Shown here in pieces: positions 1 to 5,267 of a DNA stretch of 7,836 nucleotides. Made by a program: the position numbers and the translations under genes. The DNA is from Candidatus Omnitrophota bacterium. GTDB taxonomy: Bacteria > Omnitrophota > Gorgyraeia > Gygaellales > Profunditerraquicolaceae. The notes under the pieces were generated by a model that had not been told where the DNA came from, did no database searches, and saw only the letters and a program-made list of their open reading frames with translations. Each line of letters opens with the position of its first letter. Within the stretch, counting starts at the first letter, position 1. The stretch covers positions 1 through 7,836 of the forward strand of contig JAQUMS010000045.1 in NCBI GenBank assembly GCA_028717985.1, read 5' to 3'.

Positions 1-1221
1 AAAACCGCGCTAATGGAACGATCCACAATTGGTGGAACCTGTTTAAACTGCGGCTGTATTCCCACAAAAACTTTTATCCAATCAGCGAAAGCATATCTCC
101 AGGTTAAAAAATCAAGAGTATTCGGTATTACTATTCCTGCCGATCCTGAAATTAACTTTTCTGAAATACAAGCCCGCAAAACTAAAATCATCCAGCAATT
201 AAAAAACGGAATGGAATCAATGCTTCGCGGCGTGGATATTCTGCACGGTGAAGCGGTAATTGCCGGCCCGCAGGAAGTAGATCTATACGGAGAAAAAATT
301 CCTACGAGGTCTATTTTGATCGCTTCCGGATCTATTCCTTCCGAGTTAAACAATCTGCGGTTTGACGGGAAAAAAATAATTTCCAGTAATGAACTCCTTC
401 TATTATCTAATCTCCCGGAATCCCTCCTGATTGTCGGAGGAGGCGTGATTGGATGTGAGTTCGCGTCTTTATTTGCCGCTATGGGTGTACACGTAACCGT
501 AGCGGAATGCGCACCCCGGATTCTTCCCGGGATGGATAGCGATGTGTCCCGAAAGCTTGAAAACTGTTTTAGAAAAAGGGGGATACAAACCATAACCGGC
601 GCGGATATCTCAACACTTGACCTGGATTCTTTTTCATATGTTGCCGTGTGTGTCGGCCGAAAGCCTTATCTTGAAGGACTCCAGCTTGAAAGAAACGGCG
701 TTAAAACTACAGCATCCGGAAGTATCGTTGTCGATGATTTTCTCAGGACGAGCGTCCCGGGTATTTTTGCCGCCGGCGACTGTGCTTCAAAAATAATGGT
801 TGCACATTTTGCGTGGTAAGAAGGGCGGCTTGCGGTTGAAAATATAGCGTCCCCCGGGAAAGAAAAAAAAGTTTCTTTTGAAAATATCCCGGCCTGTGTT
901 TTTACGGATCCGGAAATTGCGGCTGTTGGATTAACTGAAGAACAGGCGCGTGAACGGGGAAGTAATATTTCCGTCAAGAAATTTGATTTTCTTGGATCCG
1001 GAATGGCGCGAATCCTTGATGAAACCGAAGGGTTCATTAAAATTGTAATCGACAATTCTACGGGGACTATCTGCGGCGCTTCCATTATCGGCCCTCGCGC
1101 GACAGAGTTAATCGGTATCGTGTCTTGTGCTGTTCAATCGCGCATGCCGTTGCAGCAATTCAAAACGACGATCATTCCTCATCCATCATTATCAGAAGCT
1201 ATTATTGAAACTGTCAGATAA
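1..1221 (+). pseudogene. lpdA: Dihydrolipoamide dehydrogenase (E3), 5'-partial, interrupted by an in-frame TAA
   Basis: FAD-dependent E3 reoxidises dihydrolipoyl groups with NAD+ in 2-oxoacid dehydrogenase or glycine cleavage complexes. The frame is open at base 1, so the N-terminal FAD-binding GxGxxG lies outside the window. The disulfide motif GGTCLNCGCIPTK (31-69) has the redox cysteines at codons 40-42 and 55-57. The NAD-binding Rossmann motif VGGGVIGCEFA begins near 433. The second FAD motif, PGIFAAGD, ends at 780. At 817-819 the frame hits TAA, then continues in the same frame with perfect family sequence (EGRLAVENIA, then FTDPEIAAVGLTE) to the catalytic HPSLSE (His 1180-1182, Glu 1195-1197) and a stop at 1219-1221. 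The family consensus is AHxASxEG, so the TAA replaces one variable residue. No frameshift is needed, and a single C-to-T change from CAA would explain it. The short product would lack the dimerisation domain and the His/Glu pair. It could be a pseudogene, a recent mutation, a sequencing error or readthrough. The family call is certain; the functional state is not. Confidence 0.93.
817..819 (+). other. In-frame TAA inside lpdA
   Basis: TAA falls between ...VAHFAW and EGRLAVEN... with reading-frame conservation on both sides. It removes the C-terminal third of E3, about 133 residues. No SD-plus-start combination for independent translation of the distal part is evident just downstream. The first ATG in frame is at 1003, well inside the conserved interface domain. 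Confidence 0.9.
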
Positions 1222-1222
1222 A

Positions 1223-1300
1223 TAGTTCTTAGGTCTTAGCTCTTAGGTCATGGGTCTTAGTAAAACCAAGGCCAAAATCAAAGACCTAAGAACTAAGAAC
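1223..1300. repeat. Degenerate heptamer repeat array, five copies facing three inverted copies
   Basis: Read in sevens from 1225, the sequence is GTTCTTA, GGTCTTA, GCTCTTA, GGTCATG, GGTCTTA (1225-1259). This gives five units with consensus GGTCTTA. After a 20-bp spacer, 1280-1300 read on the minus strand is GTTCTTA, GTTCTTA, GGTCTTT, three more units. The two blocks therefore oppose each other and share a 15-bp perfect inverted match (1223-1237 with 1281-1295), which can form a hairpin with a 43-nt loop. The array fills most of the 131-bp gap between lpdA and the lipoyl gene. It has no T-tract, so it is not a standard intrinsic terminator. Its function is unknown. Confidence 0.85.
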
Positions 1301-1352
1301 CAAAGGCACCTATTCAGGATTATACAGTACCAATAACAAAGAGGAGAAAATT

Positions 1353-1583
1353 ATGGCACAGGTTCTGTTACCGGATTTAGGAGAAGGAGTTACGCAAGCG
1401 ACCGTTTCGTTTTGGTTTATAAAAGAAGGGGCTGTCGTAAAGGAAAATGACGATATCGTGGAATTAACTACCGACAAAGCTGCGTTCAATTTGCCTTCGC
1501 CGTGTCCCGGCACATTAATTAAAATATTAAAACAAGAAGGTGATACCGTGAAAATCGGTGATGCGTTGGCAATCATCGAATAA
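1353..1583 (+). CDS. Free-standing lipoyl (biotinyl/lipoyl) domain protein, 76 aa
   Basis: The product is one complete lipoyl domain and nothing else. It begins with the E2-type signature MAQVLLPDLGEGVTQATV and carries the DKA attachment turn (residues 41-43), so Lys42 is the predicted lipoylation site. It ends at DALAIIE, where lipoyl domains normally stop. In E2 acyltransferases this domain is followed by a linker, a peripheral subunit-binding domain and a catalytic domain of about 230 residues; here the stop follows at once and tlyA begins 13 bases later. A strong SD (GAGGAG, 1341-1346) sits 6 nt before ATG, which suggests real translation. Position after an E3 gene suggests the carried dihydrolipoyl group is (or was) an E3 substrate. 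It may be a separate carrier protein or the residue of a deleted E2. Biotin carriage is less likely because the motif is DKA rather than MKM. Confidence 0.88.
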   Translation: MAQVLLPDLGEGVTQATVSFWFIKEGAVVKENDDIVELTTDKAAFNLPSPCPGTLIKILKQEGDTVKIGDALAIIE

Positions 1584-1589
1584 GGTGGT
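1582..1589 (+). promoter_or_regulatory. Ribosome binding site of tlyA (decides start)
   Basis: AAGGTGGT overlaps the lipoyl gene's stop codon and lies 7 nt before ATG 1597. It supports that start over the ATG at 1558, which would add 13 residues unlike the family and overlap the upstream gene. Confidence 0.75.
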
Positions 1590-1596
1590 TTCTTCT

Positions 1597-2319
1597 ATGA
1601 GATTAGACCTGTATCTTGTCAATACCGGGCTTGTTCAAACCCGGAACCGAGCGTTGCATCTTATAAAAACCGGGAAGGTATTTGTTAACGGAAAACAGGA
1701 GATGAAACAATCTTTTTCCGTGGAACCTGTTGATATAATTAAGATTACGGAAGAACATTCATATGTTAGCAGGGGCGGGTATAAAATTGAAAAAATTTTT
1801 CATAATTCAGGGCTTACGATCGCGAATACGGAAGTTCTTGATCTGGGATGTTCTACCGGCGGATTCTCCGATTTTTTTCTTCAAAATGGAGCGTCAAAAG
1901 TCATAGGCGTGGATATCGCGGTTTCAGGGCCGCACAAAAAAATACTCGATAATCCCCGTTTTATTTTCCGCGGTGGCGTGGATGTCCGTGACGCGAATGC
2001 TTTATCGGCGGCAGGAGAGGGGCGGAAGTATGATTTTATTTCCGTTGATCTGAACAATGTTTGCCTCACAGCTTTTTTGTCGCGCGCTGTTGAATTACTC
2101 AAAAAAGAAGGTGTGTTAGTTGTTCTATTAAAACCTCCGTATGAGACAGGAAGTAAGGTCGTTTCGGCGGATAAACTCAAAGTAATAACAGCAGATTTCA
2201 CTAAAGAGATAGAAAAACACTTTATAGTTTTAAAATCCGAGGTTTCCCCGATTCGTGGAGGCGCGTTAAATCGCGGGACTATGGAAGCGCTGTTTCTTTT
2301 ACGACCCCGGGAATCCTGA
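1597..2319 (+). CDS. tlyA: TlyA-type rRNA 2'-O-methyltransferase (S4 + FtsJ domains), divergent
   Basis: TlyA proteins (hemolysin A family) methylate ribose 2'-OH groups of rRNA in the cytoplasm using SAM. The start MRLDLYLVNTGL is the family N-terminus and opens an S4 RNA-binding domain (about 1-58, with KTGKVFVNGK). Next come the linker motif YVSRGGYK (56-63) and the FtsJ-like methyltransferase with SAM motif I, VLDLGCSTGGFSDFFLQ (80-96). Candidate K-D-K-E catalytic residues are Lys63, Asp151, Lys179 (LLKPPYETG) and Glu230. The C-terminus SPIRGGALNRGTMEALFLL matches the family's SPIKGPxGNxEFLL. Length is 240 aa, slightly short for the family. The segment after Asp151 reads LNNVCLTAF instead of the usual VSFISL, so substrate specificity may differ. 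It is translationally close to the lipoyl gene and probably shares its transcript. Whether it targets 16S, 23S or both cannot be told from sequence. Confidence 0.86.
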   Translation: MRLDLYLVNTGLVQTRNRALHLIKTGKVFVNGKQEMKQSFSVEPVDIIKITEEHSYVSRGGYKIEKIFHNSGLTIANTEVLDLGCSTGGFSDFFLQNGASKVIGVDIAVSGPHKKILDNPRFIFRGGVDVRDANALSAAGEGRKYDFISVDLNNVCLTAFLSRAVELLKKEGVLVVLLKPPYETGSKVVSADKLKVITADFTKEIEKHFIVLKSEVSPIRGGALNRGTMEALFLLRPRES

Positions 2320-2324
2320 TTTCA

Positions 2325-2385
2325 ACCACCCCCACTCCGGAAGTGGGACAGAATTTGGTTGTCCCACTTCCGGAGTGGGGATGGT
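2325..2385. repeat. 21-bp perfect inverted repeat with nested palindromes
   Basis: Arms 2330-2350 and 2360-2380 are exact reverse complements, with a 9-nt loop (GAATTTGGT). After one mismatch, four further outer pairs (ACCA 2325-2328 with TGGT 2382-2385) extend the stem. Each arm is also an imperfect palindrome (CCCACT ... AGTGGG around CCGG), so either one long hairpin or two small ones can form. It begins 6 bases after the tlyA stop. No T-run follows on either strand, so it is not a classical intrinsic terminator, although it could halt or protect a transcript end. A dispersed REP-like element is the main alternative. Confidence 0.9.
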
Positions 2386-2404
2386 AACAGATGGTAAAAA
2401 AATC

Positions 2405-2432
2405 TTGACAAGAGTTTAAATTTAGTTATAAT
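2405..2432 (+). promoter_or_regulatory. Sigma-70-type promoter of groES-groEL
   Basis: A perfect TTGACA (-35, 2405-2410) and TATAAT (-10, 2427-2432) are separated by 16 bp. Transcription would start near 2439-2441, giving a leader of about 45 nt. Use of a housekeeping-type promoter with an overlapping CIRCE fits repression by HrcA rather than an alternative heat-shock sigma factor. Confidence 0.88.
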
Positions 2433-2458
2433 TAGCGCTTTACAAGACACAGTGCTAA
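2432..2458 (+). promoter_or_regulatory. CIRCE operator (HrcA binding site)
   Basis: TTAGCGCTT, a 9-bp spacer, then CAGTGCTAA. The CIRCE consensus is TTAGCACTC-N9-GAGTGCTAA, so spacer length and the core TTAGC / GCTAA agree. The outermost spacer-side bases (T and C here) and one central base (G for A) differ. It overlaps the last base of the -10 hexamer and the predicted transcription start, where a bound HrcA would block initiation. HrcA itself is not encoded in the window. Confidence 0.88.
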
Positions 2459-2484
2459 AATATTATTTTTACCAGGGAGGAAAC

Positions 2485-2772
2485 ATGAAAATTCAACCGT
2501 TGGGAGACAGAATAGTTGTGAAGCCTTTGGCTGCTGAATCAAAAACAAAGGGAGGGATTTTCCTGCCTGATACGGCAAAAGAAAAACCTCAGGAAGGAGA
2601 AATAATTGCGGTAGGAAAAGGCAGGACTCTTGAGAATGGTACTCTCGTGCCTTTGCAGGTTAAAGTCGGGGATAAAGTTCTTTATGGAAAATATTCAGGA
2701 AACGAAATCACGATTGATGACGGGGAGTTACTGATTATAAAAGAAGAAGATATTTTAGCTATCTTAAAATAA
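2485..2772 (+). CDS. groES: Co-chaperonin GroES (Hsp10)
   Basis: GroES forms the heptameric lid of the GroEL folding chamber in the cytoplasm. The 95-residue protein has the usual length. It opens with the family N-terminus MKIQPLGDRIVVKP, carries the mobile loop GGIFLPDTAKEKPQEG (about residues 22-37) whose hydrophobic IFL tripeptide binds the GroEL apical domain, and ends with VLYGKYSGNEI ... EDILAIL. The start is set by GGGAGG (2475-2480), 4 nt before ATG, and by the conserved N-terminus. An in-frame GTG at 2452 lies inside the CIRCE element and would add foreign residues, so it is not used here. It is the first gene of a two-gene operon with groEL, behind a consensus promoter and CIRCE, and should be induced by heat or unfolded protein through loss of HrcA repression. 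Confidence 0.97.
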   Translation: MKIQPLGDRIVVKPLAAESKTKGGIFLPDTAKEKPQEGEIIAVGKGRTLENGTLVPLQVKVGDKVLYGKYSGNEITIDDGELLIIKEEDILAILK

Positions 2773-2782
2773 GGAGCAGGCA

Positions 2783-4420
2783 ATGTCAAAGGATCTTTTT
2801 TTCAACGAGGAAGGACGCAGAAAAATACTGAACGGCGTCGAGAAACTTGCCGCCGCTGTCAAGGTAACACTTGGCCCCAAAGGGCGCAATGTCGTTATCG
2901 ATAAGAAATTTGGTTCTCCCACTATCACCAAGGACGGCGTAACGGTTGCCAAGGAAGTTGAATTGGAAGACGCCGCTGAAAATATGGGAGCACAAATGAT
3001 CAAAGAAGTAGCCGAAAAAACATCCGATATTGCGGGTGACGGTACAACAACGGCTACTATTCTTGCGGAATCGATCTTTCGCGAGGGGTTAAAGAACGTT
3101 ACCGCAGGAGCAAATCCCATGGGATTAAAGCGCGGTATTGATAAAGCGGTCATCAAGGTTATCGAAGAGCTTAGAAAATTGTCGAAACCTATTAAAGATA
3201 AAAAAGAAGTTGCTCAGGTCGCGTATATCGCCGCCAATGGTGATAAAGTGATAGGTGATTTGATTGCCGAAGCAATGGAAAAAGTCGGAAAAGACGGGGT
3301 TATTACCGTGGAAGAAGCTAAATCTACCGCGACTACGCTTGAAGTCGTTGAAGGGATGCAGTTTGACCAGGGATATTTGTCCCCGTATTTTGTTACTGAT
3401 TCCGAACGGATGGAATGTTTACTGGAAAATCCGTATATTCTTATTTACGAAAAGAAGATATCGTCTTTAAAAGATCTTTTGCCTCTCCTGGAAAAAACCG
3501 CCCGCGCGGGCAAACCGCTTTTGATTATCGCGGAAGAGGTTGATGGTGAAGCTTTAGCGACGCTGGTCGTTAATAAGATCAGAGGGACTATTGCTGTATG
3601 CGCCATTAAAGCTCCGGGTTACGGCGACCGGCGGAAATTCATGCTTGAAGATATCGCAATCCTTACAGGCGGTAAAGCTATAAGCGAAGATCTCGGCATA
3701 AAACTTGAGAACATCGACATTGAAGATCTCGGGCGCGCCAAGAAAATAAAAATAGATAAAGAAAATACCACTATCGTGGAAGGTGCCGGAAAGAGCCAGG
3801 CTATTAATGCCAGGATTGCTCAGATCAAAACCCAAATTGAAGGCACTGATTCGGATTACGACAGGGAAAAATTGCAGGAACGGCTGGCGAAACTTGCCGG
3901 CGGCGTTGCTGTAATTAATGTGGGTGCCGCTACAGAAACAGAAATGAAAGAAAAGAAAGCACGCGTTGAAGATGCTTTACATGCTACTCGTGCGGCTGTA
4001 GAAGAAGGAATTATCCCGGGTGGTGGAGTTGGACTGCTTCGTTCGATCGCACCTCTTGAAAAACTCAAACTTGAAGGAGATGAAAAGGTCGGATTGGATA
4101 TCGTCAAGCGCGCTCTGGAAGAACCTTTGCGGCAACTGGTAGCCAACGCGGGTCTCGAAGGTTCGGTTATTGTCGAGAAAGTTAAGCTGGAAAAACAAAC
4201 CGTTGGTTTTGACGTGGCTGAAAACCAGTATGTTGATATGATTGAAGCTGGTGTTATTGATCCTACCAAAGTCACACGGTCAGCTTTACAGAACGCGGCA
4301 AGTATTGCCGGATTGCTTTTAACAACTGAAGCTCTCGTGGCAGAAAGACCTGATAAAGATAAAAAAGATATGATGCCACCTATGCCTCCGGGCGGAGGAT
4401 ACGGCGGTGGTATGTATTAA
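2783..4420 (+). CDS. groEL: Chaperonin GroEL (Hsp60)
   Basis: GroEL is the ATP-driven tetradecameric folding chamber. The 545-residue length is typical. ATP-site motifs are in place: VTLGPKGRNV (28-37), KDGVTVAKE with Asp51, and GDGTTTAT with Asp86. The apical domain contains GMQFDQGYLSPYFVTD and the conserved APGYGDRR. The cpn60 signature AAVEEGIIPGGG follows the catalytic Asp of VEDALHATRAA. The C-terminus MMPPMPPGGGYGGGMY is a Gly/Met-rich tail like the flexible GGM tails of bacterial group I chaperonins, but with Pro and Tyr instead of plain GGM repeats. ATG 2783 is preceded by AAGGAG (2771-2776), which overlaps the groES stop and leaves only 10 bases between the genes. A strong terminator follows. 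No missing functional residue is seen. It appears to be an ordinary housekeeping copy, though other copies elsewhere in the genome cannot be ruled out. Confidence 0.99.
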   Translation: MSKDLFFNEEGRRKILNGVEKLAAAVKVTLGPKGRNVVIDKKFGSPTITKDGVTVAKEVELEDAAENMGAQMIKEVAEKTSDIAGDGTTTATILAESIFREGLKNVTAGANPMGLKRGIDKAVIKVIEELRKLSKPIKDKKEVAQVAYIAANGDKVIGDLIAEAMEKVGKDGVITVEEAKSTATTLEVVEGMQFDQGYLSPYFVTDSERMECLLENPYILIYEKKISSLKDLLPLLEKTARAGKPLLIIAEEVDGEALATLVVNKIRGTIAVCAIKAPGYGDRRKFMLEDIAILTGGKAISEDLGIKLENIDIEDLGRAKKIKIDKENTTIVEGAGKSQAINARIAQIKTQIEGTDSDYDREKLQERLAKLAGGVAVINVGAATETEMKEKKARVEDALHATRAAVEEGIIPGGGVGLLRSIAPLEKLKLEGDEKVGLDIVKRALEEPLRQLVANAGLEGSVIVEKVKLEKQTVGFDVAENQYVDMIEAGVIDPTKVTRSALQNAASIAGLLLTTEALVAERPDKDKKDMMPPMPPGGGYGGGMY

Positions 4421-4454
4421 TCAGCTTACACCTGCCGCTGGCAGAAGAGCTGAT
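4420..4454 (+). other. Imperfect hairpin just after groEL
   Basis: ATCAGCT (4420-4426) pairs with AGCTGAT (4448-4454). Inside it CTGCC (4432-4436) pairs with GGCAG (4440-4444) around a 3-nt loop. It starts on the last base of the groEL stop codon and has no T-tract. It could act as an mRNA 3' stabiliser or simply be chance. Confidence 0.45.
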
Positions 4455-4482
4455 AGTTCGTACGTACGTGCATCAGAGAAAT

Positions 4483-4523
4483 AATAGAAAAAGGGATACG
4501 GTTTTTGTATCCCTTTTTCTATT
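4483..4523 (+). terminator. Rho-independent terminator of groES-groEL
   Basis: Arms 4483-4499 and 4507-4523 are 17-bp perfect complements around a 7-nt loop (GGTTTTT). The stem core is GGGATAC / GTATCCC, followed by CTTTTTCTATT in the descending arm, with A-rich sequence in the ascending arm. The A-tract/T-tract symmetry means it could also stop transcription from the other side. Confidence 0.85.
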
Positions 4524-4545
4524 GAATCATTAGAGAGATAAAAAG

Positions 4546-4567
4546 GAAAAAACATCCCTGTTTTTTC
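4546..4567 (+). terminator. Second small A/T-rich hairpin, possible back-up terminator
   Basis: GAAAAAACA (4546-4554) pairs perfectly with TGTTTTTTC (4559-4567) around a TCCC loop. Its stem is A/T-rich and therefore weaker than the 4483-4523 stem. It sits between that terminator and the next promoter, so it may insulate the chaperonin operon from the downstream operon. Confidence 0.5.
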
Positions 4568-4600
4568 ATCCTATCTTATTGCAAGAAAAGTGGTTAAAAA

Positions 4601-4612
4601 GAAAGCGCTTTC
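4601..4612. promoter_or_regulatory. 12-bp perfect palindrome adjoining the -35 box (candidate operator)
   Basis: GAAAGCGCTTTC is fully symmetric with a central CG. It ends one base before the -35 hexamer of the cvpA promoter. The shape resembles operators of LacI-family regulators, including catabolite-responsive elements. No regulator gene is present here, so the assignment is only by resemblance. Confidence 0.45.
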
Positions 4613-4613
4613 C

Positions 4614-4642
4614 TTGACAATCCCTCCTTTATATGGTATACT
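4614..4642 (+). promoter_or_regulatory. Sigma-70-type promoter of cvpA-NIF3-dnaG
   Basis: TTGACA (4614-4619), a 17-bp spacer and TATACT (4637-4642). Predicted transcription start is near 4649, leaving a leader of only about 20 nt before ATG 4671. It is the only clear promoter between the groEL terminator and the right edge. Confidence 0.85.
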
Positions 4643-4670
4643 TGTAAAAATTTAGTATTCCATAAAATCT

Positions 4671-5237
4671 ATGATCCTATTAGAATTCTTGAAACAAGTA
4701 AATTGGCTGGATATTTTTCTTGTAATTCTTTTAATAAGAATATGTTACATATCCACGCGCAACGGCCTTCCCGATCAATTATTTTGGTTTTTAGGGACGA
4801 TTGGGGCTATTTATATTTCCCTGCATTATTATGTCGGTTTTTCCGATTTTGTCGGGAAGCGGTTTCTGTTGACCGAAATTCCTCCTGAATACCGGCAAAC
4901 TATTTCTTTTGTAGTGCTGGCTTTAGCGGGTTATTTACTCTTTGTTCTTCTGCAAAAGGTTTTTTCGCGGTTTATTAAAATGGAGGCTACGCCGCGTTTG
5001 AATAAATATGGCGGTATATTTTTAGGCGTAATACGGGGTTTTTTGGTTTCCGGGCTGATTTTTTTTATTTTTCTTATGTCTTCAGTTGTGTATCTTCAGC
5101 ACAGCGTGCATACTTCGTACGCGGGACGGCACCTGTCCAGGATTGCTCCTGCCACATATAGTTGGCTATGGAATAATCTTATGTCTAAGTTCATGCCTTC
5201 GGAAAAATTCAATAGCGCCGTTTTAAAAATCAAATAA
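4671..5237 (+). CDS. cvpA: CvpA-family integral membrane protein
   Basis: This 188-residue inner-membrane protein matches the CvpA (colicin V production accessory protein) pattern: an N-terminal NWLDIFLVILLI segment, four predicted membrane segments (about 12-27, 36-56, 78-95 and 115-142), and the conserved loop before the last segment, LNKYGGIFLGVIRGFLVS (110-127), corresponding to the family's Asn-x-x-x-Gly-x-x-x-G-x-x-R-G. The C-terminal 45 residues are polar and probably cytoplasmic or periplasmic. The molecular function of the family is poorly defined; members are linked to envelope homeostasis and, in E. coli, colicin V export. ATG 4671 has no visible SD and lies close to the predicted transcription start. 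It is the first gene of a likely three-gene transcript with the NIF3-like gene and dnaG. Family membership is by motif and topology, not by catalytic residues. Confidence 0.75.
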   Translation: MILLEFLKQVNWLDIFLVILLIRICYISTRNGLPDQLFWFLGTIGAIYISLHYYVGFSDFVGKRFLLTEIPPEYRQTISFVVLALAGYLLFVLLQKVFSRFIKMEATPRLNKYGGIFLGVIRGFLVSGLIFFIFLMSSVVYLQHSVHTSYAGRHLSRIAPATYSWLWNNLMSKFMPSEKFNSAVLKIK

Positions 5238-5267
5238 CAACTCGCATCGTTCACTTACCGTAACAAA

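Larger units (their letters stand above)
4421..4670. other. Intergenic region between groEL and cvpA
   Basis: This 250-bp gap, the longest in the window, holds in order a weak hairpin, a short TACG-type repeat (ACGTACGT near 4461), the groEL terminator, a second A/T-rich hairpin, a 12-bp palindrome and the cvpA promoter. No small gene with an SD was found on either strand. Confidence 0.7.

Noticed and set aside
666..1085. Minus-strand open frame spanning the lpdA stop
   Set aside because: It is antisense to conserved E3 sequence, has no SD, and its translation resembles no family; it is a shadow of the coding frame.
1003..1221. Separate small gene starting at ATG 1003
   Set aside because: It is the C-terminal part of the same lpdA frame, starting inside the conserved interface domain, with no SD.
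1223..1300. CRISPR array
   Set aside because: The units are 7 bp, degenerate and contiguous, without spacers of constant length, and no cas gene is present.
1301..1340. Promoter for the lipoyl gene around TTATAC (1319-1324)
   Set aside because: A -10-like string exists, but no matching -35 box is found at a proper distance within the repeat-filled gap.
1558..1596. Longer TlyA starting at ATG 1558
   Set aside because: It overlaps the lipoyl gene, adds non-family residues, and the SD at 1582-1589 fits ATG 1597 instead.
2380..2397. Direct repeat GATGGTAA (2380-2387 and 2390-2397) as target-site duplication
   Set aside because: Both copies are on the same side of the inverted repeat, so they do not flank an insertion; likely chance.
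2452..2484. Longer GroES from GTG 2452
   Set aside because: It lies within the CIRCE element; the family N-terminus and the SD place the start at 2485.
3856..4275. Minus-strand open frames opposite groEL (also 2764-3156 and 3554-3835)
   Set aside because: Low-complexity Ser/Thr/Ala-rich antisense translations of a conserved gene, with no independent gene signals.
4703..4888. Plus-strand 61-residue frame inside cvpA
   Set aside because: It lies in another frame of cvpA, lacks an SD and has no recognisable motif.
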